Positions 9,999 through 23,849 of a DNA stretch of 64,000 nt are shown here, piece by piece (position 1 is the stretch's first letter; each line of letters begins with the position of its first letter). The position numbers and the translations under genes were made by a program. The notes below the pieces were generated by a model. The model was given only the letters and a program-made list of their open reading frames with translations. It searched no databases and was not told the origin of the DNA. This DNA comes from Pelagibacteraceae bacterium AG-414-E02. Lineage in GTDB: Bacteria > Pseudomonadota > Alphaproteobacteria > Pelagibacterales > Pelagibacteraceae. The stretch lies in contig QCLK01000002.1 of the NCBI GenBank assembly GCA_003214615.1, positions 140,903 through 204,902 on the forward strand, read 5' to 3'.

Positions 9999-10915
9999 AA
10001 AAATTTGTTGTTGTCCTCATAGGAGGGCTATCTGGTGAGAGACAAATTAGTTTTTTAACAGGGAAAGCATGCGCCAAAGCTCTAAAAAAAAAGGGCTTTA
10101 AAGTAAAATATATAGATGCCAAAGGTCATTTTGTTGAAAAACTAAAAAAGTTAAAACCAAAAATAGTTTTTAATGCATTGCATGGAAGATACGGAGAAGA
10201 TGGTTTTGTGCAAAGTATATTAGAGACACTAAAAATACCTTATACACATTCTGGAGTTCTTGCTTCAAAGCTGGCAATGGATAAAGAGTTATCCAGATTA
10301 GTTTTTAAAAAAAACAATATGAGAGTTCCTAATTATTTTTTATTAAAAAATGAACAAAAAAAATTTTTTAATAAAAAAATGAAAAATAAAAAAATTAAAT
10401 TTCCAATTGTAATTAAGCCGATTAACGAAGGGTCTAGTTTAGGAGTTTATATTTGTAAAAATAATGAGCAATTCATTAAAAATTATAAAAAACTAGAAAA
10501 AAATTATGACAAAATTCTTATTGAAAAATATATTCCCGGAAGAGAAATTCAGGTTGCTGTTATGGGAAGAAAAGCTTTAGGGGCCATAGAACTTATACCA
10601 AAAAGAAAATTTTACGATTATAAAGCTAAATATTCTACAAAAGCTAAAACTAAACATATTATGCCAGCTGAACTAACAAAAAGAAAATATAAGGAAGTTC
10701 TTGACCAAGCAAAAAAGGCGCATAAATTATTAGGCTGCCGAGGTATTACTAGATCAGATTTTAGATTTTATAAAAATAAATTTTATTTGCTAGAGGTAAA
10801 TACTCAACCAGGAATGACAAAATTATCACTAGTTCCAGAAATAGCACAGTATCGTGGTATAAAATTTGAAGATTTGGTTGTTTGGATGACTAAAGATGCA
10901 AGCACTAATAGATGA
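9995..10915 (+). CDS. ddl: D-alanine:D-alanine ligase
   Basis: ATP-grasp ligase making D-Ala-D-Ala for the pentapeptide, the substrate of the MurF half encoded at the head of this cluster. The N-terminal motif GGLSGERQISFLTG, HGRYGEDG, the ATP-grasp segment IKPINEGSSLGVY, the phosphate/Mg region EKYIPGREIQVAV and the terminal LLEVNTQPGMT all fit. At 306 residues it is the DdlB size. It overlaps ftsQ by 4 bases. Confidence 0.97.
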   Translation: MKKFVVVLIGGLSGERQISFLTGKACAKALKKKGFKVKYIDAKGHFVEKLKKLKPKIVFNALHGRYGEDGFVQSILETLKIPYTHSGVLASKLAMDKELSRLVFKKNNMRVPNYFLLKNEQKKFFNKKMKNKKIKFPIVIKPINEGSSLGVYICKNNEQFIKNYKKLEKNYDKILIEKYIPGREIQVAVMGRKALGAIELIPKRKFYDYKAKYSTKAKTKHIMPAELTKRKYKEVLDQAKKAHKLLGCRGITRSDFRFYKNKFYLLEVNTQPGMTKLSLVPEIAQYRGIKFEDLVVWMTKDASTNR

Positions 10916-11595
10916 TAAATATTTATAGAATAATTTTATTACTTATTACTTTCATTTTATTATCAACATATAACCCTAGTGATATTAATTTATCGCATAA
11001 TAAAAAAAAAGTTTTTTTCAAAATAAATGATATTGAAATAACAAATACTAGAATAATCAAAGAAAGTGAAATTTTTGAAAAACTTAATTATTTATATAAC
11101 AAAAATATTTTTACCATTAACAAACAGGATATAGAAAACCCTATTTCAGAATTAGACTTTTTAGAAAGAATTGAAGTAAAGAAAAAATATCCAAACAAAA
11201 TAATTATAAAAATTTATGAGACAGAACCTGTTGCAATTTTAATTAAAAATGAAAATAAATACTATTTAGATAGTTCAGCAAATTTAATTATTTTTAAAGA
11301 AAATTTAGGTTTTAGCGATTTACCGAATATTTTTGGAGATGGAGGAGAAAATCATTTTATAAATTTTTTGACACAATTAAAAAATAACAATTTTCCAAAC
11401 CAAAAAATTAAAAGCTACTATTATTACAAAATAGGAAGATGGGATTTGCAACTTTTAAATGATAAAGTTATAAAATTTCCTGACAGTAAAATTGTTGAAG
11501 CTATCCAAAAGTCTGTTGAATTGTTAAATCGTGAAGATTTTAAAAACTATAATATAATTGATTTACGGATCCATGATAAGATAATAGTAGAGTAA
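10912..11595 (+). CDS. ftsQ: FtsQ, division protein with POTRA domain
   Basis: Single-pass inner-membrane scaffold linking early and late division proteins. There is a short cytoplasmic tail, one hydrophobic helix at about residues 5-20, then a POTRA-like domain (INDIEITNTRIIKESEI) and the FtsQ-specific part with KKYPNKIIIKIYETEPVAIL. At 227 residues it is short for an alphaproteobacterial FtsQ, chiefly at the cytoplasmic N-terminus. Assignment leans on the POTRA pattern and position between ddl and ftsA. Confidence 0.9.
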   Translation: MINIYRIILLLITFILLSTYNPSDINLSHNKKKVFFKINDIEITNTRIIKESEIFEKLNYLYNKNIFTINKQDIENPISELDFLERIEVKKKYPNKIIIKIYETEPVAILIKNENKYYLDSSANLIIFKENLGFSDLPNIFGDGGENHFINFLTQLKNNNFPNQKIKSYYYYKIGRWDLQLLNDKVIKFPDSKIVEAIQKSVELLNREDFKNYNIIDLRIHDKIIVE

Positions 11596-12830
11596 TGGAT
11601 TCCAACAATTCAATAGGAATAATCGAACTAGGTAATATCAACATAAAATGTCTTATTTTTAGAATCAATAACGATGATACTTCAGAAATTTTATCATCAT
11701 CATTAGTTAAATCTGAAGGCATCCATAATAGTAAAATAGTTAACCCTGTAAAAGCTGCTAATGCAGTTAGATCTTGCATAAGCATTGCAGAAAAAAAAGC
11801 TAAGGTTTTTTTGAAAAAAATAAATGTGGTTATAGAACAACCAGAATTTTTATGCACTAAATTTTCTAAACATAAAAAAATTGATGGATCAAAAATACAA
11901 AAAGAAGATATTGAATTTCTCTTAAAGGAAGCAAAAAAACAGGTAACACTTAATGATAGAACTCAAAAAATAATTCATATTTTTAATCACAACTATATCG
12001 TAGATAACAAAACATTTATTGAAGAGCCAATAAATGTTTATGCAGATTCTTTAAGACATGAGATGACTTTTATTACTATGCCAAAAGATAACTTAAAAAA
12101 TATTAATCAAGTGTTTATTGACTGTGATATTGAAGTAGAAAGGTTAATCTCATGCATATTTTCTCTTGGTGTAGAATTATTAAATTATAAACAACTTCAA
12201 AAAGGTTCAATTTTAATAGATTTGGGATTTGAAAAAACAAGTTTAGGAATATTTAAAGATTTAGCATTGATACACATTCTTACCTTACCTATTGGGGTGA
12301 ACCATATTGTAAAAGATATTTCAAAAGTCTGTTCTTTAAATTTAGATGAATCTGAAATTATTAAAAATAATATTGATTTTTCTTTTATTGATAATGCAAA
12401 AGTATTTGATGACAGTGATTATTTAAAAAAAGATTTTTTTAATACTTCACATTTTAGAAAAATAAAGAAAAGTTTAATAGCAAATGTTTTAAAAGCTAGA
12501 TTAAACGAGATTTTGGAGATTGTAAAAAAACAAATAATTGTAACTGGATTAAACACAAACTCAGAAACTAACATTTTTATTACTGGAGGAGGTTCTAATA
12601 TTTTAAACCTAGAAAAATATTTTTCTAATTTTTTTGATTTAAATGTCAAAAAAATAGGGGTGAAAAGCAATGAAGGAAAAAATGAAAAAAATTCTTATGC
12701 CAATTTTTCTTCATGTTTAGGAGCTTTTAAAATAATCAAAGATGGTTGGGAAACTGAAGCTATTCCTGAAAGTGTTAATAAAAATGAGGGTAAATTAGGA
12801 TTTTTTGCAGGAATTTTTAAAGGACGATGA
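11595..12830 (+). CDS. ftsA: FtsA, actin-like division protein
   Basis: Actin-fold ATPase that tethers FtsZ filaments to the membrane and recruits late division proteins. It starts with the phosphate-1-like segment IGIIELGNINIKCLIF, has LIDLGFEKTSLGIF (phosphate 2) and FITGGGSNIL (adenosine motif). The last residues (EGKLGFFAGIFKGR) could be the amphipathic membrane-targeting helix typical of FtsA. Its start codon abuts ftsQ. ftsZ, its main partner and usual next gene, is not here: lpxC begins 73 bases on. Confidence 0.93.
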   Translation: MDSNNSIGIIELGNINIKCLIFRINNDDTSEILSSSLVKSEGIHNSKIVNPVKAANAVRSCISIAEKKAKVFLKKINVVIEQPEFLCTKFSKHKKIDGSKIQKEDIEFLLKEAKKQVTLNDRTQKIIHIFNHNYIVDNKTFIEEPINVYADSLRHEMTFITMPKDNLKNINQVFIDCDIEVERLISCIFSLGVELLNYKQLQKGSILIDLGFEKTSLGIFKDLALIHILTLPIGVNHIVKDISKVCSLNLDESEIIKNNIDFSFIDNAKVFDDSDYLKKDFFNTSHFRKIKKSLIANVLKARLNEILEIVKKQIIVTGLNTNSETNIFITGGGSNILNLEKYFSNFFDLNVKKIGVKSNEGKNEKNSYANFSSCLGAFKIIKDGWETEAIPESVNKNEGKLGFFAGIFKGR

Positions 12831-12856
12831 GTAAGTAGGGTCGTATTCTTTGGTAA

Positions 12857-12862
12857 TATAAT
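12857..12862 (+). promoter_or_regulatory. Possible -10 box upstream of lpxC
   Basis: A perfect TATAAT lies 41 bases before the lpxC ATG, in the 73-base ftsA-lpxC gap. No good -35 hexamer is visible 16-18 bases upstream. In AT-rich DNA such matches arise by chance, so this is only a candidate site for separate transcription of lpxC-bamD-ligA. Confidence 0.3.
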
Positions 12863-12903
12863 TTGTCTTTTAAGGTTTTTAGCCCTTTTGTATACCGGTA
12901 TTT

Positions 12904-13830
12904 ATGGGGACTGGCCTACAAAAAACAATAAGCGAACCAATAGAGTTTAATGGTGTAGGACTGCACAACGGTATTAAGGTAAAACTTTGCTTAAAACCCG
13001 CAGAAGCTAACTCAGGCATTAAATTTAAAAGAACAGATATTGAAGATTCTAAGAATATAATTGAAGCAAATTATAAAAATGTAACTTCGCCAATACTCTG
13101 TACTAAAATAAAAAATTCACACGGAGTTACAGTTTCTACAATAGAACATCTAATGGCAGTTTTTTATGGAGAAGGTATTGACAATGTGTTGGTTGAAATT
13201 GACGCTCCAGAAGTTCCAATTATGGATGGTTCATCTTTTGATTTTGTTACAGCCATAAGATCTTTTGGCACTCAAGAACAAAACCATACTAAAAAATTTA
13301 TAAAAGTTTTAAAAAAATTTGAGTTAAAAGATGGATCAAAGTATATTTCCATTGAGCCACTTAAAAATGATTTAATAATTGATTTTGAAATAGTATATAA
13401 AAACCCAATAATTAGAACTAGAAGAAAAGAATTTAAATTAAGTAATGGAGATTTAACCTCAATATATAACTCAAAAACATTTTGCCTGTATGAAGATATT
13501 GATCAAATAAAAAGTCAAGGTTTAGCTAAAGGCGGTTCCTTAGAAAATGCAATTGTAGTCAAAGAAGATAAAATTCTTAACGATGATGGTTTAAGATATA
13601 GAGATGAGTTTATAAACCATAAAATATTAGACTGCCTCGGAGATTTAATGCTATCTGGATACAGAATTTTTGGTCATATTAAAACTTCACGTGGCGGACA
13701 CCAGCTTACAAATGCTTTATTGAGGGAGTTTTTATCAGATAATTCAAATTGGGAACTTGGAACTATTGATGGAAAAGAAAAAGATAGTAAAGACAGTAGC
13801 TACACAAGACCTATAGCTGTTAGCGCTTAA
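12904..13830 (+). CDS. lpxC: LpxC, UDP-3-O-acyl-GlcNAc deacetylase
   Basis: Zinc amidase catalysing the first committed step of lipid A synthesis, so the organism has an LPS-type outer membrane. Motifs: FNGVGLHNG at the N-terminus, the zinc ligand in STIEHLMAVFYG, APEVPIMDGSS, LAKGGSLENAIV, and FINHKILDCLGDL with the second ligand pair. The late KTSRGGHQLTNALL segment carries the catalytic histidine region. Length 308 residues is standard. It occupies the position directly after ftsA where ftsZ would normally intervene. Confidence 0.97.
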   Translation: MGTGLQKTISEPIEFNGVGLHNGIKVKLCLKPAEANSGIKFKRTDIEDSKNIIEANYKNVTSPILCTKIKNSHGVTVSTIEHLMAVFYGEGIDNVLVEIDAPEVPIMDGSSFDFVTAIRSFGTQEQNHTKKFIKVLKKFELKDGSKYISIEPLKNDLIIDFEIVYKNPIIRTRRKEFKLSNGDLTSIYNSKTFCLYEDIDQIKSQGLAKGGSLENAIVVKEDKILNDDGLRYRDEFINHKILDCLGDLMLSGYRIFGHIKTSRGGHQLTNALLREFLSDNSNWELGTIDGKEKDSKDSSYTRPIAVSA

Positions 13831-13877
13831 GCTAACCGATAATTAAGAAAATTGTAAAAGTTAAATATTTTGGTAAA

Positions 13878-14723
13878 ATGTTTTTTATCCAAATGTTTAA
13901 AAAGAATCTAATTTTATTGCTACTAACTTTTTTAGTATTTTCTTGCGCAAAAGAAGAGCAAGTTTCATTGGAACCAACCGATGAAGAAATGGCCATTAGC
14001 ACTTATGCTGAAGCAATTGAGTCTTTAAAAAAAGGAGATGCTTTTTATGCTGCAAAGAAATTTAGAGAAGTTGAAAGTTTACTACCGCAGACTGAATGGG
14101 CAGCAAAGTCTAGTCTTCTAGCAGCCTACGCGGAATATTCTAGAAATGCCTACACGAAAAGCATTTTCTCTTTTGAAAGACACATTAATAATTATCCTGC
14201 AGATAGAAATATACCTTATGCACATTATTTAATTGCAATGTGTTTTTATGAACAAATTTTAGATGAAAAAAAAGATTTAGAACCTCTATTAAAATCGAAA
14301 AAAAAGTTTGAATTTTTAATAGCAGAATTTCCAAATACAGATTATGCAATTGATGCACGTTTTAAATTAGATCTTATACAAAATCAATTAGCAGCTAAAG
14401 AAATGTCAATAGCAAGATACTATATGAAAACAGAAAAATGGATACCAGCTCTTAATAGGCTAAAAAAAGTTGTTAATAAATATGACAGAACAGTTTTTGT
14501 GGAAGAAGCTCTGCATAGGTTGGTTGAGGTTTATTATAAAATTGGTTTAGTTGAAGAATCTAAACAAGCGGCACTAATATTAGGATATAATTATGGTTCC
14601 AGCGCATGGTATGAGCAAAGTTATAAAGTATTTAATAAAAAATACCGACCACAAAATATCCAAAGAGATAAAAAAAGAGAATTGGGTTTAGTGAGAAGAA
14701 CCATAAAAGGCTTATTTAATTAA
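13878..14723 (+). CDS. bamD: BamD, outer-membrane protein assembly lipoprotein
   Basis: Lipoprotein of the BAM complex that inserts beta-barrel proteins in the outer membrane. A hydrophobic signal sequence ends in a lipobox with Cys at residue 23 (LVFSC), followed by tetratricopeptide-like helices (YAEAIESLKKGDAFYAAKKF, then FERHINNYP and FLIAEFPNTDYA). The ATG at 13893 (sixth codon) is an equally good start and gives a more typical signal peptide. In many alphaproteobacteria lpxC-bamD is followed by recN, but here ligA comes 6 bases later. Confidence 0.93.
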   Translation: MFFIQMFKKNLILLLLTFLVFSCAKEEQVSLEPTDEEMAISTYAEAIESLKKGDAFYAAKKFREVESLLPQTEWAAKSSLLAAYAEYSRNAYTKSIFSFERHINNYPADRNIPYAHYLIAMCFYEQILDEKKDLEPLLKSKKKFEFLIAEFPNTDYAIDARFKLDLIQNQLAAKEMSIARYYMKTEKWIPALNRLKKVVNKYDRTVFVEEALHRLVEVYYKIGLVEESKQAALILGYNYGSSAWYEQSYKVFNKKYRPQNIQRDKKRELGLVRRTIKGLFN

Positions 14724-18485
<3,762 letters not shown>

Positions 18486-18489
<4 letters not shown>

Positions 18490-20525
18490 TTAATTCTTTT
18501 TAATCTTTTTTTTTGTAATCTTGCCCATCCAGGACTTCTTATACCTTCCTCATAATCTATATCCTGGTTGAAAAAAAAATCTTCACTGTTTTGTTCTTTT
18601 ATTTCCTCTTTTTTAATATTTTCTTCTGGAAGTTCATCTATGAATCTTGATGCTAAAGATTCTACCCAATCTCCTCGATACATTCTGTTCATTACAAAAG
18701 ATATAAAAGATTCTTTCTTTGCTCTTGTAAGCCCTACATAAGCGAGTCGTCTTTCTTCTTCCAAAGCTAAATCACCTTTCTCTTCCAAAGATTTCTGATG
18801 AGGGAATAACCCTTCTTCCCACCCCGGTAAAAAAACTGCATCAAATTCCAATCCTTTAGCAGCATGCATAGTCATTAAATTTACTTTCTCGCCATCCCAA
18901 TCCTGATCTATTGATGTAGCTAATGCGACATGTTCTAAGAACCCTTGAAGATTATCAAAATCATGCATTCCTCTAATTAATTCTTTTAAGTTTTCCAGTC
19001 TTCCTTCGCTTTCTAAATCTTTTTTATCTTTTAACATTTTAGAATATCCGGACTCATCCAAAATAATTTCCATTAATTCATAATGCTTTTTAATTTTTAA
19101 ATCTGATCTCCATTTATTAAATAGATTTAATATTTTAACTAGACCTAATTTTGTTTTTGGCTTAATTTTATTTAATTGTAATAGTTCATAAGCCGAATCT
19201 TCCAAGCATTTTTTATTTTTCCTTCCCCAATCATATAGTTGTTTAATTGAGCTATCTCCCACAGATCTCTTAGGAACATTAATGATCCTTTCAAAAGCTA
19301 AGTCATCATTTTTTTGATTTATAATTCTTAAAAACGCGACACTATCTTTAATTTCAGCTCTTTCATAAAATTTTGTTCCTCCGACCACCCTATAACCCAT
19401 CCCAATTTTTAAAAATCTTTCTTCAAATTCACGTGTCTGAAAAATTGCTCTAACTAAAATAGATATATTATTTAAGGAGTATTTTTTTTTAAGTTTTTTT
19501 TCAATAATATCGCTAATTCCTACCGCTTCTTCCCTTCCATTTTTGTAACAGGTTAATTTTACAAGCTCCCCTTCTTTACCATCTGTCCATAATTTTTTTC
19601 CCAACCTATCACTATTATTTAAAATTAACCCTGAAGCAGCACTAAGTATATTTTGTGTGGATCTGTAATTTTGCTCAAGTCTGATAATTTTTGTGTTTTT
19701 ATATATTTTGCTAAAATCTAAAAAATTTTTTATTTCTGCTCCTCTCCAACTGTAAATTGATTGATCATCATCTCCCACACAACATATATTATTTTTTTTC
19801 TTAGCAAGTAGATTAAGCCATTTGCTTTGAATATAATTTGAATCTTGATATTCATCGACTAAAATATATTTAAAATTATTTAGGTATAACTCTAATATGT
19901 TATTGTGATTTTCAAAAATATTTACGCACAATAATATTAAATCACCAAAGTCGCATGAATTTAAAATTTGAAGTCTTTCTTGGTAAAATTTGTAAACATT
20001 TAATATTGTCTTTTCTAAAGGGATTCCTTTTTTAGCAACTACATTTTTTGGAAGTAAACCTTTATTTTTCCACTGATTAATAAAAGATAAAATAAATTGA
20101 GGTGATATTTTTTTTGTATCTATATTTTCAGCTTTACATATGTTTTTTATTAATCTTAGCTGGTCTTCTTGGTCAATGATTGTAAAACGTGAGTTTAGAC
20201 CAGCGGCCTCAGCATGCCTTCTCAAGATCTTGGCACTTACAGAATGAAAAGTTCCTAACCATGGTATTGATGATTGTTTTTCCTTTAATAATTTTGCAAT
20301 TCGATTTTGCATTTCTCTAGCTGCTTTATTAGTAAATGTGACGCAGAGAATTTGGTTAGGCCAAGCTTTTTTTTCTTTTATAATGTGTACTACTCTTGAA
20401 GTTATAACTTTTGTTTTTCCAGATCCTGCACCAGCTACTATTAAACAAGGTCCATCCAGATTTATTATTGCTTCTTTTTGATTTTTATTTAAGTTGCTTA
20501 AATAATTTTGTTTGATAATTTCCAT
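18486..20525 (-). CDS. uvrD: UvrD/PcrA-family superfamily 1 DNA helicase
   Basis: 3'-5' helicase for excision and mismatch repair. Motifs in order: NKNQKEAI (Q motif), Walker A GAGSGKTKV, VTFTNKAAREM (Ia), ILVDEYQDSNYIQ (II), CCVGDDDQSIYSWRGAE (III), LEQNYRSTQ (IV), VNLMTMHAAKGLEFDAVFLPG (V), and EEERRLAYVGLTRAK (VI). At 679 residues it is slightly short for UvrD/PcrA. The C-terminal tail carries a final WARLQKKRLKR segment. UvrD, PcrA and Rep are hard to separate by eye. The adjacent asmA-like gene diverges from it across only 34 bases. Confidence 0.95.
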
Positions 20526-20537
20526 GAAATTTATAAT
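20508..20537 (+). promoter_or_regulatory. Possible promoter for the AsmA-like gene
   Basis: A perfect TATAAT at 20532-20537 sits 22 bases before the ATG at 20560, with TTGTTT at 20508-20513 (18-base spacing) inside the start of uvrD. The divergent uvrD start is at 20525, so promoters of both genes would have to overlap coding sequence. This is pattern-based only. Confidence 0.35.
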
Positions 20538-20559
20538 TTACTAATTTAAATTAAAATAA

Positions 20560-22197
20560 ATGAAATACATCAATTTTAAAAGATATTATTTTTCCACAGT
20601 AGCAAAAAGCCTTAATACATTAAGATATAATTTTATAAAAATTTTTAAATTTGTAAATTTTAGCGGATACAATCTTAAAACAATTTACAAGTATCTAGAT
20701 GTTAGAAGATATAACTTTACAAAAATTCTTAAATACTTTAATCCAAAAACATACAGTATTAATCGTTTCAAGAAAATCAATTTTATAGGAAATAAATTTT
20801 TAAAAATACACCTTCCTGCTTCAATTATTTTTTTTGGTTTTCTTTACTTAGTTATACCAACTTTTTATAATTACGATAAATCTGATATAGAAAAACTTAT
20901 ATGCAAAAAACAAAATATTGAATGTATAATACAAGGTAAAGTAAATTATCGTTTTTATCCAACTCCAAGAATCCTAATAAAAGATTTAATAGTAAATGAT
21001 TTTTTTAAAAAAAAAAGAACTCTAATTACAGCTGAAAACACTGCAGTAAAACTTTCTATTAAAAATTTATTGGCTAAAGAAAAACAAAAATTTAAAAAAA
21101 TAGAGTTAAATAATTTTGAAATTAATTTAAATTTGGAGAATTGGAAAAAGTATAAAAGTATTTTTAGCAAGAAAACCAATCTAATTCCTGTAACTTTCGT
21201 TAAAGGAAAAGTTTTACTTTTTGATAAAAATGATTATGTAGCTACCATAAGTGATTCAAAAATAAATTTAAAATTTGTTCCGAACTCTATTAATTTTAAG
21301 TTGTGGGGCAAAATCTTAAATGATAAAATTCATATTAATTTAAATAGCGAAAGGATTGATAATTCTACTTTCTCAGAATTTTTATTAAAAATGTCCAATT
21401 TAAACTTGCTTACAAAAGCTAGTTTTATTAATTCTGAAAAAGATAAAAATGTAGTAAGTGGTAATGTTTTAATAAAACAGGACAAGAATAAAATCACCGC
21501 AATTATAGACTATAAGGATAATAAAATAGTAATTAATAAATCTAATTTAAGAAACACTTTTATAGATGGAAAAATGGAAGGTATAATTACGATATTACCC
21601 TATTTTAATTTCAATTTAGATGTAAATTTAAACAGTATAAATTTTACAAAATTGTATAGTTATTTTTTATCTCTAGATAATAATCAAAGAAAAGAAATAT
21701 TTAAAATAAATAAAAAAATCAACGGAGAGTTAATCTTAGCTTCTGATAAAATATACTCTAGTTATAATTTAATAAAATCCTTTGAATCTAATTTAAAATT
21801 TAATAATGGAAAAATTTCAATTAAACAATTTTTAATTAATTTAGGTAAATTAGGTGCGGCCGACATTTTAGGCACAATTAATGATGATAAAAAATTTAGT
21901 AATTTAAAATTCGAGAGCAATGTTTTTGTAGATAATCAAAAAAAGTTTTTGAGCAAATTTGGTATCTATAACAAAAAAAATATTTCATCTAACTTTTTTG
22001 TTTCAGGAAATTTTGATTTGGATAATTTAAGAATGAGTTTTTATGAAATATCTAATGATGAAAAACTTAGTAATGAAGATGTTAATTATGTAGAAAAAGA
22101 ATTTAATGATTTAATGCTAGGCGAAGGTTATAAAAGCTTATTTTATTTTCCGACATTTAAGGAATTTATCCGATCAATATCAGATGAAACGAATTAA
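20560..22197 (+). CDS. AsmA-like membrane-anchored protein with N-terminal 14-residue repeats
   Basis: A 545-residue protein in three parts. Residues 9-78 are five tandem 14-residue units rich in Tyr, Phe, Lys and Asn. Next comes one hydrophobic helix at about 84-103, then a large beta-rich C-terminal part beginning [30 protein letters not shown]. That last pattern is typical of AsmA-family proteins, which are inner-membrane-anchored periplasmic bridges implicated in phospholipid or outer-membrane homeostasis. It is shorter than E. coli AsmA, and no exact function is claimed. The repeat would face the cytoplasm. The stop overlaps the converging fumC stop by 4 bases. Confidence 0.7.
   Translation: MKYINFKRYYFSTVAKSLNTLRYNFIKIFKFVNFSGYNLKTIYKYLDVRRYNFTKILKYFNPKTYSINRFKKINFIGNKFLKIHLPASIIFFGFLYLVIPTFYNYDKSDIEKLICKKQNIECIIQGKVNYRFYPTPRILIKDLIVNDFFKKKRTLITAENTAVKLSIKNLLAKEKQKFKKIELNNFEINLNLENWKKYKSIFSKKTNLIPVTFVKGKVLLFDKNDYVATISDSKINLKFVPNSINFKLWGKILNDKIHINLNSERIDNSTFSEFLLKMSNLNLLTKASFINSEKDKNVVSGNVLIKQDKNKITAIIDYKDNKIVINKSNLRNTFIDGKMEGIITILPYFNFNLDVNLNSINFTKLYSYFLSLDNNQRKEIFKINKKINGELILASDKIYSSYNLIKSFESNLKFNNGKISIKQFLINLGKLGAADILGTINDDKKFSNLKFESNVFVDNQKKFLSKFGIYNKKNISSNFFVSGNFDLDNLRMSFYEISNDEKLSNEDVNYVEKEFNDLMLGEGYKSLFYFPTFKEFIRSISDETN
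20584..20793 (+). repeat. Five tandem 14-residue (42-base) coding repeats
   Basis: Tyr at residues 9, 23, 37, 51 and 65 starts successive 14-residue units. Their pattern is Tyr-(Asn/Tyr/Ser)-(Phe/Leu/Ile)-x-x-hydrophobic-x-Lys-x-hydrophobic-(Asn/Asp)-x-x-x. Examples are [28 protein letters not shown] and [14 protein letters not shown]. The DNA copies have diverged, so the repeat is kept at protein level and is not a recent slippage product. It lies just before the transmembrane helix. Confidence 0.8.
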
Positions 22198-23582
22198 CTT
22201 GGCTTAATCATTTTTTTGGGATTTACAATTTTATTGTATTCTTTTTCTGTTATTAACCCTGATTTTATAGACTCTTCCTTCAAAGTAGTTCCGTTTTTGT
22301 GAGCTTTTTTTGCTATTATAGCAGCATTATCGTAACCAACTTTTGGAGACAATGCAGTTACCAGCATTAAGGAATTGTCCAAAAATTTTTTTATTCTTTT
22401 TTTATCTGCTTTAAGATCTTTAATACAATAGTTTGCAAAACTTTTTGAAGCATCAGCCATTATGTGAATTGATTGCAATATATTATGTATGATTAGTGGT
22501 TTAAAAACATTTAACTCAAAGTGTCCATGAGATCCAGCCATAGTTATCCCATTATGATTTCCAATTACTTTTACACAAACCATAGTGACAGCTTCACACT
22601 GTGTTGGATTTATTTTTCCTGGCATAATAGATGAGCCCGGCTCGTTTTCTGGTAAAATTAATTCACCATATCCAGCTCTTGGACCTGAGCCTAAGAATCT
22701 AATATCGTTTGCTATTTTCATTAAACAAACAGCTGTTGTATTTAACGTCCCAGAAAAATTTACTATAGCATCATGTGCTGCTAGTGCTGCAAATTTGTTT
22801 GTAGCCGGTTTAAAAGGAAGTTTTGTAATTTTTTTAAGTTCAGAAACAATTTTTTTATCAAAACCTTTTTTTGTATTTAAACCTGTTCCAACAGCCGTTC
22901 CACCTTGAGCTAAAAAATATATTTCTTTAAGAGCTAATTCTATTCTTTTAATACATTTACTTAATTGTGAGTGATATCCCGAAAATTCTTGTCCTAAGGT
23001 AATAGGAGTAGCATCTTGAAGATGTGTTCTCCCAACCTTTATAATTTTTTTAAATTCTTTAGTTTTTTTTCCCAATTCTGAATTAAGCAATTTTAGAAAA
23101 GGTAATAATTTCCCCTTTGTTCTAATTGCTATAGCCATATGCATTGCAGTTGGAAAAACATCATTTGTAGATTGAGATTTATTAACATGATCATTTGGGT
23201 GAACAGGTTTCTTGCTGCCCAATTTTCCACCAAGAATTTCAATCGCTCTATTTGCGATTACTTCATTAACATTCATATTTGTTTGTGTGCCTGAACCAGT
23301 TTGCCAAACTTTAAGGGGAAAATGATCGTTGAGCTTTCCAGTAATTACTTCATCAGCTGCTTTAATAATCGATTTACTTATTTTTTTATCTAAGTTTCCA
23401 TTTCTAGTATTTACTATCGCAGCAGCCTTTTTTATCATAGCAATAGATTTGATTACTATTGGTCTAACCAAGAAATCTCCAATATCAAAATGTTTATTGG
23501 ATCTTTGAGTAGAAGCTCCCCAGTATTTACTGTTAGGAACTTTAACAACTCCTAGGCTATCGTGTTCTTTTCTAAATTTCAT
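22194..23582 (-). CDS. fumC: Fumarase, class II
   Basis: TCA-cycle enzyme hydrating fumarate to malate without an iron-sulfur cluster. Family markers are [61 protein letters not shown] and the superfamily signature [13 protein letters not shown], which contains the catalytic serine loop. At 462 residues it is full length. Argininosuccinate lyase and aspartase share the signature, but [13 protein letters not shown] fits fumarase. Confidence 0.96.
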   Translation of the reverse strand: MKFRKEHDSLGVVKVPNSKYWGASTQRSNKHFDIGDFLVRPIVIKSIAMIKKAAAIVNTRNGNLDKKISKSIIKAADEVITGKLNDHFPLKVWQTGSGTQTNMNVNEVIANRAIEILGGKLGSKKPVHPNDHVNKSQSTNDVFPTAMHMAIAIRTKGKLLPFLKLLNSELGKKTKEFKKIIKVGRTHLQDATPITLGQEFSGYHSQLSKCIKRIELALKEIYFLAQGGTAVGTGLNTKKGFDKKIVSELKKITKLPFKPATNKFAALAAHDAIVNFSGTLNTTAVCLMKIANDIRFLGSGPRAGYGELILPENEPGSSIMPGKINPTQCEAVTMVCVKVIGNHNGITMAGSHGHFELNVFKPLIIHNILQSIHIMADASKSFANYCIKDLKADKKRIKKFLDNSLMLVTALSPKVGYDNAAIIAKKAHKNGTTLKEESIKSGLITEKEYNKIVNPKKMIKPS

Positions 23583-23615
23583 ATGTTATAACGAATTTTA
23601 ATATATTAATTTAAT

Positions 23616-23807
23616 TTACATAAAAAACCATAAAATTAGCGAAACTAAGGCAATGATGATAATTAGGATTCTGACACCAAATAAATATCTTGTAATCTCT
23701 GGAGTAGGTGAGGATTTATTTCCTATTCTCGCTCCTAGCCGAATAATTAAATAAAATGCCAAAAGAAGAGCAAAAATTACAATTAAAATTTCAATTTTTC
23801 CTAGCAC
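23616..23807 (-). CDS. Small two-helix membrane protein, unknown function
   Basis: 63 residues with two hydrophobic helices, about 7-25 and 46-62, joined by a basic, Pro-containing loop (RIGNKSSPTPEITR). I do not recognise the family. The reading frame is clean, and the gene is co-directional with fumC 34 bases downstream. The ATG is 42 bases from the divergent lipoprotein gene. The topology suggests an inner-membrane protein with both ends on the same side. Confidence 0.6.
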   Translation of the reverse strand: MLGKIEILIVIFALLLAFYLIIRLGARIGNKSSPTPEITRYLFGVRILIIIIALVSLILWFFM

Positions 23808-23849
23808 TAGTGTAATTTAACATAATTAAACAAAAAAATACAAAATAAT

